Of a DNA stretch of 25,906 nucleotides, positions 1 through 5,567 are shown in pieces (the stretch's first letter is position 1; each line of letters begins with the position of its first letter). The position numbers and the translations under genes were made by a program. Source of the stretch: a virus. The DNA lies in IMG/VR virus record IMGVR_UViG_3300034198_001262, positions 1 to 25,906 of that record. One strand, given 5' to 3'. The notes beneath the pieces were generated by a model. The model was not told the origin of the DNA and made no database searches. It saw only the letters and a list, made by a program, of their open reading frames with translations.

Positions 1-140
1 AAAGCAACTAGGGAGCGGTTCTCCACCAATACTGGAACGACCAACTGAGCGGACAAGTGTACGCATCCTGATTCATTCCCTTCTTTAAAGAAAGAACGTA
101 ACCACCGAGATGGTGTACTGCGATGGCTACGTTCATTCAT
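1..140 (-). CDS. Unidentified protein, start only (cut by window edge)
   Basis: An open frame begins with ATG at 140, eleven bases after the stop of the Zn-ribbon gene, and runs out of the window without a stop. About 46 residues are visible, beginning MNERSHRSTPSRWLRSFF; I recognise no family. The ribosome binding site is weak (A-rich, no clear GGAG). A second ATG four bases further on (136) opens another frame of about 45 codons that ends in TAG near position 1-3. I cannot decide between them from this fragment and prefer the frame that stays open. The position suggests a further gene of the exonuclease/Zn-ribbon module. Confidence 0.35.
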   Translation of the reverse strand, partial: MNERSHRSTPSRWLRSFFKEGNESGCVHLSAQLVVPVLVENRSLVA

Positions 141-150
141 GATTATCTTT

Positions 151-567
151 TTAGTTTACTGGCTTGCATTGGTCGGGTGTCCCCTGTGGAGTTGGGCATG
201 CCCAGAAAGCGTAAGGCTTCCCAGTTGTCTTGCTCACTCCCTGTCGGAAGATTCGTCCCCCGTGAATGCACGTCGGGCTTGCTGTCCCTTGCGGTGTTAT
301 CGCGCTTGGGGGTGGAGTAAGTGACGGACCCTGCCCCTGGTTTGGAGCGAAGGATGTGGATTGCATTGTGCCTTGAGTTGAAGGCGTGGTCCCCAAAGGG
401 GCTACATTATATGCACCGACAATTAACTTTTGTACGGCTGCAATTTGTGTAGTGTAATCGCCGACACCTTCAAGAAACACACTCAACTCATCAGCGGTAT
501 GTGCTCTGATGTTGATCATGTCGCCTGCTGGTGTTTTGTAACTGACTTGCAGTTTCCAGTCTTCCAT
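151..567 (-). CDS. Zn-ribbon protein of the recombination module
   Basis: This is a 138-residue protein. Residues 1-55 look like a compact alpha/beta domain (MEDWKLQVSYKTPAGDMINI...). Residues 56-98 are a Pro/Gln/Thr/Ser-rich flexible linker. The C-terminus carries a probable zinc ribbon with Cys100, His102, Cys124 and Cys134, around a GxSKxTGKPYAFWxCP core. Actinobacteriophage proteins with this tail commonly sit beside RecB-like exonucleases, and a single-stranded-DNA or recombination accessory role is plausible but inferred. ATG at 567 follows the stop of the upstream exonuclease segment directly (TAAATG), so the two are probably translationally coupled and share the promoter at 1367-1396. 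Confidence 0.7.
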   Translation of the reverse strand: MEDWKLQVSYKTPAGDMINIRAHTADELSVFLEGVGDYTTQIAAVQKLIVGAYNVAPLGTTPSTQGTMQSTSFAPNQGQGPSLTPPPSAITPQGTASPTCIHGGRIFRQGVSKTTGKPYAFWACPTPQGTPDQCKPVN

Positions 568-1176
568 TTATTTTCCTATCTTTGTTGAGAACATACAGTA
601 ATCTGTAAGTCCACATTTGTATTGGCAGTTGTTTGTGTTCGGTAAAAAGATTTGAGACTTGCGTGCTTTATCAAAACCTGCTACTAAATATTCTAACTTA
701 TCTTCAGTATAACTGTCAAGTGATACTAAAGGAGATACACCGTGCTGACGTGCCATCCAGTAAGTTCCCCACTTGACATCAATACCATAAGTCTTGAGCA
801 ATCCAATCTTATAGAATCCAAGTTGAAGGGTATTGGACGGTGTTTGCTGAGAGGTTTTTAAGTCAACGATTACCAACTCACCGTTAACTTCAAACACACG
901 GTCAAGGATCATCTTGACAGGCACGCCAGCAAAATCTGGTAACATCGCTAACTCGATTGCTGGTAAACCATCTGGAGTCTTCCAGAGTTTCCAGTCAGGG
1001 TTAGCCTTGCGCCAGTCGATATAGGCTTGCACCCATCTTGGACCAGCATCTTGCCAAAAGGCAACGTTCTCTTTATCTGGGTTTGCTTTAGTAGCACGAC
1101 CACCAACACGAGCATTGGTCAGGTCAGTATCACCTAGTTCTTTGGCCCAGGCTTTAGCCCATAAATCATTCTGCAT
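568..1176 (-). CDS. RecB/Cas4-type exonuclease, C-terminal segment
   Basis: These 202 residues carry the catalytic core of a PD-(D/E)XK nuclease of the RecB/Cas4 type. MILDRVFEVNGELVIVDLKTS (about residues 89-109) contains the D...(E/D)xK active-site pattern (LDR, then VDLKT). It is followed by a QLGFYKIGLLK helix, and near the C-terminus by a Cys-containing stretch (NNCQYKCGLTDYC) like the iron-sulfur or Zn cluster of Cas4/AddB-type nucleases. The first motif of the family (SYSAFSTY..C, then GxxFHxxxE) is missing here and lies in the overlapping upstream ORF. The protein is therefore half of a split gene. ATG at 1176 overlaps the upstream TGA by 11 bases, so coupled translation is possible. 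In phages such nucleases process DNA ends for recombination or degrade host DNA. Confidence 0.75.
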   Translation of the reverse strand: MQNDLWAKAWAKELGDTDLTNARVGGRATKANPDKENVAFWQDAGPRWVQAYIDWRKANPDWKLWKTPDGLPAIELAMLPDFAGVPVKMILDRVFEVNGELVIVDLKTSQQTPSNTLQLGFYKIGLLKTYGIDVKWGTYWMARQHGVSPLVSLDSYTEDKLEYLVAGFDKARKSQIFLPNTNNCQYKCGLTDYCMFSTKIGK

Positions 1177-1360
1177 TTTCTAAGTCCCACATTTCTGTTG
1201 CTGTATGAAAGGCACTTCCTCCAACTGACCAGACTGATGGTGCTTCAGGTAATTGCATCAATCGACCTAGGTAGTATTGATACCCACAGTCTACGTATGT
1301 GCTGAACGCTGAGTAACTCACATGTTCAGGTAATTCATAATCTCCAAGTTGTATGCTCAT
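1166..1360 (-). CDS. RecB/Cas4-type exonuclease, N-terminal segment
   Basis: These 64 residues match the start of RecB/Cas4-like nucleases: an SYSAFSTYVDCGYQYYL segment (residues 15-31), then GGSAFHTATE (47-56), which supplies the conserved His of motif I. The frame stops at a TGA directly after this motif. The catalytic D...DxK motifs continue in the next frame (568-1176). Deleting one A from the run of four at 1176-1179 would join both ORFs into one protein of about 263 residues. This could be a real split gene, a programmed +1 shift, a natural frameshift, or an assembly or sequencing error in a homopolymer. ATG at 1360 has no Shine-Dalgarno sequence and lies six bases after a consensus -10 box, so the message is probably leaderless. 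Confidence 0.75.
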   Translation of the reverse strand: MSIQLGDYELPEHVSYSAFSTYVDCGYQYYLGRLMQLPEAPSVWSVGGSAFHTATEMWDLENAE

Positions 1361-1366
1361 GATTTG

Positions 1367-1396
1367 ATTATATACAGAAACATATTAATCTGTCAA
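1367..1396 (-). promoter_or_regulatory. Consensus sigma70/SigA-type promoter, probably leaderless
   Basis: Reading the minus strand, TTGACA (1396-1391) is separated by 18 bases from TATAAT (1372-1367). Both hexamers are perfect matches to the bacterial housekeeping consensus. The start codon of the exonuclease N-terminal ORF (1360) begins seven positions beyond the -10 box, where transcription would be expected to start. The mRNA should therefore have little or no 5' leader. Leaderless mRNAs are common in actinobacteria (established knowledge). Confidence 0.8.
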
Positions 1397-1408
1397 GTTA
1401 ATATTATC

Positions 1409-1437
1409 TTGCTATTGAATCAGTGTATGTGTATAAT
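1409..1437 (+). promoter_or_regulatory. Probable plus-strand promoter for the 51-residue membrane protein
   Basis: TTGCTA (1409-1414; four of six match TTGACA) lies 17 bases from a perfect TATAAT (1432-1437). Transcription would start near 1444, giving a leader of roughly 70 bases that contains the hairpin at 1459-1478 before the gene at 1517. A second TATAAT occurs at 1490-1495 but has no convincing -35 box. The promoter is divergent from the minus-strand promoter at 1367-1396, with only 12 bases between their -35 boxes, so a shared regulator is possible. Confidence 0.55.
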
Positions 1438-1458
1438 TAATAATAATATTATTATATA

Positions 1459-1478
1459 AGAAGCCCTAAGGGGCTTCT
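1459..1478 (+). promoter_or_regulatory. Perfect 8-bp leader hairpin
   Basis: AGAAGCCC and GGGCTTCT form a perfect 8-bp stem with a four-base loop (TAAG). It lies just downstream of the predicted plus-strand start site and 38 bases before the 51-residue gene. It is followed by alternating AT sequence rather than a T run on either strand, so a simple intrinsic terminator is unlikely. It may act as a leader stabiliser, an attenuator or a protein-binding site (inference). Confidence 0.55.
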
Positions 1479-1516
1479 ATATATAGTATTATAATATATA
1501 TATTAGGAGAATACAA

Positions 1517-1672
1517 ATGATAGATGCAGTTTTGGCCGTACTGGTAGGTCTTGTTATACGTGATCTGTTCTTTGAGGCACATGCAAGATATACTAGTTAT
1601 AAGTTTAAAAAGAATCTGAAGACCTGGAAACAATACGTTGAGGACTGGGAAGCAGACGACGAAGGATTGTAG
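1517..1672 (+). CDS. Small single-pass membrane protein on the opposite strand
   Basis: This is a 51-residue protein (MIDAVLAVLVGLVIRDLFFE...DDEGL). It has a hydrophobic segment at residues 3-16, a Lys/Arg/aromatic middle (AHARYTSYKFKKNLKTWKQY) and an acidic tail (VEDWEADDEGL). It follows a good ribosome binding site (TAGGAGA, ATG eight to nine bases on). It has its own upstream promoter and ends just before the bidirectional terminator at 1683-1724. It is the only convincing plus-strand gene in the window and converges on the end of the late operon. I recognise no family. A small membrane protein made separately from the late genes could be an early host-takeover, superinfection-exclusion or lysis-timing protein, but nothing in the sequence decides this. 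The antisense frame (1466-1693) has no comparable start signals. Confidence 0.65.
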   Translation: MIDAVLAVLVGLVIRDLFFEAHARYTSYKFKKNLKTWKQYVEDWEADDEGL

Positions 1673-1682
1673 AAACGACAAA

Positions 1683-1724
1683 AGACCCCCCAACCTAGGG
1701 TAATTACCTTAGGAAGGGGGGTTT
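1683..1724. terminator. Bidirectional intrinsic terminator at the end of the late operon
   Basis: The outer stem pairs ACCCCCC (1685-1691) with GGGGGGT (1716-1722). An AA/AA internal loop follows, then a second stem pairs CCTAGGGT (1694-1701) with ACCTTAGG (1706-1713) with one G-T pair, capped by AATT. On the plus strand the stem is followed by TTTCTTGTTTC, and on the minus strand by TCTTTTG. It can stop both the minus-strand late transcript arriving from the lysis genes and the plus-strand transcript of the 51-residue gene. Confidence 0.85.
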
Positions 1725-1735
1725 CTTGTTTCTAT

Positions 1736-1760
1736 GGGCCTGCTAGGGCCCTTTAAAGGG
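1736..1760 (-). other. Tandem inverted repeats between lysis genes and terminator
   Basis: Two small inverted repeats abut each other. CCCTTTAAAGGG (1749-1760) is a perfect 12-base palindrome. GGGCC (1736-1740) and GGCCC (1747-1751) form a 5-bp stem with a six-base loop, overlapping the palindrome by three bases. They lie two bases beyond the stop of the last minus-strand lysis-region gene and just ahead of the main terminator. They may add to termination, stabilise the mRNA end or bind a protein; I cannot tell which. Confidence 0.45.
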
Positions 1761-1762
1761 TA

Positions 1763-1921
1763 TTAAATCTTTGGTGTACTCTGTACAGTTCCAGCAGCGA
1801 AGGCAGTAATGACTGCTACAATCGAGCCAGCATCTGCTGCAAACTTAAGTGCACTCCATGTAACCAATGCTGCTGTGACGGCTGTCACAACTGACTTCCA
1901 GTCTTTGAAATTAACTTTCAT
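1763..1921 (-). CDS. Small hydrophobic protein after the endolysin (possible second holin/antiholin)
   Basis: This is a 52-residue protein beginning MKVNFKDWKSVVTAVTAALV, with hydrophobic stretches at about residues 11-28 and 31-44 separated by a short KFAADAG turn. It could cross the membrane once or twice. ATG at 1921 overlaps the TAA stop of the endolysin by one base (TAATG), so translation is coupled to the lysis genes. It is the last gene of the late operon; hairpins and the terminator follow. Position and hydrophobicity suggest a second holin, an antiholin or another lysis accessory protein. No family was recognised. Confidence 0.6.
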   Translation of the reverse strand: MKVNFKDWKSVVTAVTAALVTWSALKFAADAGSIVAVITAFAAGTVQSTPKI

Positions 1922-2418
1922 TACTTACTCCATTTCGGTCTGCCAAATCCCACGATGAATGTTGGGAGTTTGAGTTTATTTTTTTTCTTGTATGCTCTGA
2001 TGCGTATTGCTACCTGACCACCATTAGCCTGAGAGCCTTTGGCTTTATGCTCAGGGGATGTGTTGCCTTCAATTGTTGTTACTGTGCCATCAAGATTATC
2101 TTTGACAACAATCCCAACATGCTCAACTGCAGCGCCACCTTCAATGAAATCAAAGAATACTATGTCGCCTGGTTTAGGAAATGCTGTCTCAGCATTTGAC
2201 CATGTACCTAATCCCTGGAATCCAGCCACACCTGATGGTGTATAAACGCAGTTAGGTATCGCTTGCTTTATCTGTGCTGCACACCACATAACAAATGATC
2301 CACACCAAGGTTGGCCATCATGCTTAGTAAACTTTCCATACTTAGTATGATTGTTACCTTCTTCAATAGTCCCGACTTCAGCCTTGGCTATCTCTAGAAA
2401 CTTATCTGGGTTTATCAC
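1921..2418 (-). CDS. CHAP-domain endolysin (peptidoglycan hydrolase)
   Basis: This 165-residue protein fits a single CHAP (cysteine/histidine amidohydrolase-peptidase) domain. Cys39 lies in QPWCGSFVMWC, followed by PKPGDIVFF (81-89), the catalytic His100 in VEHVGIVV, and the polar pair Glu117/Asn119 in TTIEGNTS. CHAP enzymes cleave peptidoglycan amide or peptide bonds to release virions. No signal peptide or separate wall-binding domain is visible; the Lys-rich tail (YKKKNKLK) may help bind the wall. It would need the preceding holin to reach its substrate. The start is GTG at 2418, overlapping the holin stop as GTGA, and the stop overlaps the next gene as TAATG. Confidence 0.88.
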   Translation of the reverse strand: MINPDKFLEIAKAEVGTIEEGNNHTKYGKFTKHDGQPWCGSFVMWCAAQIKQAIPNCVYTPSGVAGFQGLGTWSNAETAFPKPGDIVFFDFIEGGAAVEHVGIVVKDNLDGTVTTIEGNTSPEHKAKGSQANGGQVAIRIRAYKKKNKLKLPTFIVGFGRPKWSK

Positions 2419-2618
2419 TTCTTAACTAACTCCATCACTAACGTGTGTAGTATCTCTACCTTTTCTTCAAGTCGCAAGACCGAGTCCTTAAGAGTAGAGC
2501 CCCCATTAGGGCGCAGTTCATAAAGAAAATGTTTAACTAACCATCGAACCGAACCAGCAAATGCTGTCACGATTGCAATGATAGATACTATAAGTCCAGC
2601 CCAGTTTGCCGTGGTCAC
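2415..2618 (-). CDS. Holin (single N-terminal membrane segment)
   Basis: This 67-residue protein has a hydrophobic helix at residues 6-28 (WAGLIVSIIAIVTAFAGSV), a short basic turn, and ELRPNGGSTLKDS followed by an amphipathic or coiled-coil helix (VLRLEEKVEILHTLVMELVKK). An N-terminal membrane helix with an L-x-PNGGSSL-type stretch and a coiled tail is typical of holins in actinobacteriophage lysis cassettes. It lies directly upstream of the CHAP endolysin with a 4-base GTGA overlap. The start is GTG at 2618, supported by the ribosome binding site AGGAG about seven bases upstream. Its expected role is to permeabilise the cytoplasmic membrane at a set time. Confidence 0.78.
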   Translation of the reverse strand: MTTANWAGLIVSIIAIVTAFAGSVRWLVKHFLYELRPNGGSTLKDSVLRLEEKVEILHTLVMELVKK

Positions 2619-2627
2619 TCTATTCTC

Positions 2628-4601
2628 CTATAAAGTTCTAATGGTAACAAGTAATACTCCGCCAAAACCTGAGAAGCGATTACCTGAAGGGGTGCGGTTT
2701 AAGAAACTAATTTCTTCAATGATTCCAACAAAAGATTCACCAGTACGTAAGTCATCAACACGTATTGTATCTCCTGCATTTTCTACATCTTCCAGTTCAA
2801 GCACACGGTCATAGGCACTATCTTCATGCCCTACCTGTACACCATTCTTGTCTGCTTCAATATCCCAACAAGCAAGTGGGTACTGAATCATGCGCTGTCT
2901 TGGAACAGCAGGCAATGACTTAAGTTGATAACCATTAAATATTGGACCCCTAGTTGCATCAGTCGTGAAACGACTTAATGTGAACTTAAGTGAAATAAAT
3001 TCTTGCGGAGCAGTAGGATAAGCAATGTTAATTTCTGGAGCATAATCCTGTTGAGCAAATGTAGCGATGGCATATTCGTTGCCTGCTGAATCGATTGTTG
3101 CTACAGATAGACCACCATCAGCATTGTTAATGCGAGCACGAAGAATCTTAAATATCTTTTCTTCAAGAGTTGAGTAGCGAATCTTACCAGTTTGAATGTA
3201 TCCACTTGATACTAAATCAGTTGCAGATTCTATATATACATAACCATTTGCACCTGCATAATATGCTGTAGTAAATGAAATTCTATTTGTTCCAGCAATA
3301 AAAGCACATGATGTTGTCTGATGATTTGTAATGCCACCATAGTATACATCGTTAGCCCATGAAAAACGAAGTTGTTCAATTTCATTTCCTAGGTTAATTC
3401 GGATTAAGCCAGGATCCCCATCAACAGATGTAGCACACCATACATATTTATCTTGAGCAGCAAAATCAAAACATGGCTGTGATGTTTCTACAATCAGTGG
3501 ACCGTAGGAAATAGAACCATCTTGATCTGATACAAGTGCAGCACGTACGCCTTTATTCGTTCCAATCATCATGTAACCAAGATAGTAGTAAATCTTATAT
3601 ACGATTTCACCAACTGGAAGTTCTGCAGCAACTGATGCAGATGTAAGAGTAGGAAGTGCGCCAGTTGATGATAGTGTAAACTTTTGAATTGTAGATTGAA
3701 TACCGTTGTACCCTGCTATGTATACTGCAGGTCCAGATGCTGTAATGCTAGTATAAACATAGTTAGTATTTGGGTGCGTGTACAATGCAGTAGGCAATGC
3801 CGATGCTGCAGTTGAGAGTTCATATACTGAGTTATTAGCAATAAGAATTAGACGCTCTTTCACGTATTCCATTACTGCATTTGTAGTCGCAATACCAGTA
3901 GCATAGAACATTGTTGTCTCATCTGCAGTTGATGCAGAAGAACCTGTCAATGGCTTCTTGATAAGGTGGAGTTTATTTGAACCACCCTGGACTTTGTTGG
4001 TAACCCAATAGGCATATGTTCCATCATCGCAGATGGCATAGACTGGGTCTGCACTTCCAGCATTATAGTCAATGAAGTGAGTTACTGTTCCATCTGCAGC
4101 AATCTTATCTACATCATACTCATCATGGTTGAGGATACCATTGGTGCCACTCCATGTAATTGAGCGCGTAAATTGGAATGGTCGACCATTAGAACGGATT
4201 GCACCTGTTGTAATGTGGCCTGGAGTACATGACTTAAGTAGTGTAACCTGCCCATTAGTCCAAACATTAACACCTTTGGAATCAGCAAATCGGTATGATA
4301 CAGTTTCACCTGCACTTGGATCATAAAACTTAATGCCATCACCATGATGGAAGGAAGACTGTGAACGTAACCACCAACCAGTAAGTGTTTGCTCACCAGG
4401 TTCATTACTTTGATCTACTTGTTGTTTACGGTAAGGAGCCGTCTGGCGACGGTATGGAAACTCATCAGTTATGTAAGCAAAGAATGGCTTACCATTGATA
4501 GAGATGTCATAGAGTTCTCCATCAGACTGATATGTTTTAGCACTTGCAGGATTGGATAACGGATAGGGTAAGTCTTCCGTAATGTCATAACTTATCGCCA
4601 C
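2628..4601 (-). CDS. Propeller-like tail nozzle / tail protein
   Basis: This 657-residue virion protein is rich in beta strands. The N-terminus carries TGWWLRSQSSFHHGDGIKFYDP (about residues 74-95) and YRFADSKGVNVWTNGQVTLL. Its middle has repeated short strands with YAYWVTN, RLILIANNSVYEL, AVYIAGYNGI and YVWCAT segments spaced like beta-propeller blades. The C-terminus ends in GFGGVLLVTIRTL. Similar N- and C-terminal signatures occur in actinobacteriophage tail proteins, and the propeller layout recalls the nozzle (gp12-type) of short-tailed phages. No signal peptide or membrane segment is seen. The start is GTG at 4601, backed by AAGGAG seven bases upstream. It is the last structural gene before the lysis cassette. 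A receptor-binding or minor tail protein is the alternative. Confidence 0.65.
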   Translation of the reverse strand: MAISYDITEDLPYPLSNPASAKTYQSDGELYDISINGKPFFAYITDEFPYRRQTAPYRKQQVDQSNEPGEQTLTGWWLRSQSSFHHGDGIKFYDPSAGETVSYRFADSKGVNVWTNGQVTLLKSCTPGHITTGAIRSNGRPFQFTRSITWSGTNGILNHDEYDVDKIAADGTVTHFIDYNAGSADPVYAICDDGTYAYWVTNKVQGGSNKLHLIKKPLTGSSASTADETTMFYATGIATTNAVMEYVKERLILIANNSVYELSTAASALPTALYTHPNTNYVYTSITASGPAVYIAGYNGIQSTIQKFTLSSTGALPTLTSASVAAELPVGEIVYKIYYYLGYMMIGTNKGVRAALVSDQDGSISYGPLIVETSQPCFDFAAQDKYVWCATSVDGDPGLIRINLGNEIEQLRFSWANDVYYGGITNHQTTSCAFIAGTNRISFTTAYYAGANGYVYIESATDLVSSGYIQTGKIRYSTLEEKIFKILRARINNADGGLSVATIDSAGNEYAIATFAQQDYAPEINIAYPTAPQEFISLKFTLSRFTTDATRGPIFNGYQLKSLPAVPRQRMIQYPLACWDIEADKNGVQVGHEDSAYDRVLELEDVENAGDTIRVDDLRTGESFVGIIEEISFLNRTPSGNRFSGFGGVLLVTIRTL

Positions 4602-4624
4602 GTAATCTCCTTAGTAAAATTTAT

Positions 4625-4846
4625 TTATTCTTGTGGCAAATCAGAAACTTTATTGATTGCCCATTCATTTGCTTCTTCTTCGGAAGTCCAAGGTGCTGGT
4701 TCTACTAGAACATAACTACCTTCTTCATCTGTATATCCACTTCCAGGCTTGTATGGCTGATGTAAAATAGGTTCTTCTTGCCCATCTTTGAATATATTAA
4801 TTTCAAATGTATTGGGTTCAATTGTATAGTTATAGTTTATTGGCAT
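4625..4846 (-). CDS. Small acidic protein between glycosyltransferase and nozzle gene
   Basis: This 73-residue acidic protein (MPINYNYTIEPNTFEINIFK...WTSEEEANEWAINKVSDLPQE) looks like a few beta strands followed by one helix. Small proteins ending in a W-x-EEEAxxWA helix occur among phage fibre-associated genes, but I cannot assign a family with confidence. It starts at ATG 4846, overlapping the end of the upstream glycosyltransferase by 17 bases. A fibre-assembly or small virion role is possible from context only. Confidence 0.6.
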   Translation of the reverse strand: MPINYNYTIEPNTFEINIFKDGQEEPILHQPYKPGSGYTDEEGSYVLVEPAPWTSEEEANEWAINKVSDLPQE

Positions 4847-5549
4847 TGTTATAGGTTTCCTTATCTAGATAAACTGGAACTGTTTTTAAATGTCTTAACT
4901 GTATAGTTGGGTCTACAATGATTTTATATCCTTCTTCTTTTGCTCGTTGGCAGAACCACACATCTTCACCAGAAGTAGGTATCATTATAGTTGAATCATT
5001 TTCATCACCCATTGAAGGATTATCTGGAATAGTAAACTGGAACCAAGGGTAACCCATTTTTTCTAAGACTTCATATTTAACACACATGAAACCTAGGCCG
5101 ATGCCATCAACTTCCATTAATTCAGTTTTCTGAATCATCTCAGTTGCTGGAACAGTTAAATATCCTTTATCATCTTTTTGAAGAACAACAGTCATACCAT
5201 CTACTCTGCTATACCATCCAGATATAATATCTTCATCTGAGTTTAATAATCTATCAAACTCTTCTGCATTCCAGACTATATCTGAATCAATAAAGAATAC
5301 TTTTTTAGGTTTGAATCCATCAAAATGAAATGGTTCATTTGATATACCTTCAATTCCAGACCTACCACCAACCAATTTATTTCTTAAGTCAGGCAATATT
5401 GATGAGTATGCATCTTTAATAAAAAAAGATTTACCCTTATTAACTAATGTTAAGATAGTATTGGTTAATGCATTAACAAAGTATTGATGAAATGTATCCC
5501 CTGGAAGAAGGATACATACATCAATTTCTTGCTTCTTATTTTCTTTCAT
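4830..5549 (-). CDS. GT-A-fold glycosyltransferase-like protein (second of two)
   Basis: This 239-residue protein has a nucleotide-sugar transferase layout. An N-terminal Rossmann-like beta strand (IDVCILLPG) is followed by the FFIDSDIVW segment, whose D88-S89-D90 is the metal-binding DxD motif. Then come MEVDGIGLGFMCVKYEVLEKM, a GED acceptor/catalytic-base motif at residues 194-196, and a final His at 220 (LRHLK). The order DxD - GxGFM - GED - H matches GT2-type enzymes and the first glycosyltransferase in this window. Phage glycosyltransferases can modify DNA, virion proteins or host surface sugars. Lying between fibre and nozzle genes, modification of virion appendages is the simplest guess, but the substrate is unknown. 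ATG at 5549 follows a GGGGGC ribosome binding site. Confidence 0.78.
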   Translation of the reverse strand: MKENKKQEIDVCILLPGDTFHQYFVNALTNTILTLVNKGKSFFIKDAYSSILPDLRNKLVGGRSGIEGISNEPFHFDGFKPKKVFFIDSDIVWNAEEFDRLLNSDEDIISGWYSRVDGMTVVLQKDDKGYLTVPATEMIQKTELMEVDGIGLGFMCVKYEVLEKMGYPWFQFTIPDNPSMGDENDSTIMIPTSGEDVWFCQRAKEEGYKIIVDPTIQLRHLKTVPVYLDKETYNNANKL

Positions 5550-5567
5550 TTTGCCCCCATTATTTTA

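Noticed and set aside
123-324. Plus-strand frames opposite the Zn-ribbon gene
   Set aside because: They are antisense to a gene with recognisable Cys/His motifs and have no start signals.
1490-1495. Second TATAAT as promoter of the plus-strand gene
   Set aside because: No -35 box is found at a suitable distance (the position lies in the hairpin), and the start site would fall within the ribosome binding site. The promoter at 1409-1437 is better.
1466-1693. Minus-strand open frame of 75 codons across the terminator
   Set aside because: It lies antisense to the 51-residue plus-strand gene, which has a clear ribosome binding site, and it spans the terminator and leader hairpin. Its product looks like low-complexity antisense translation.
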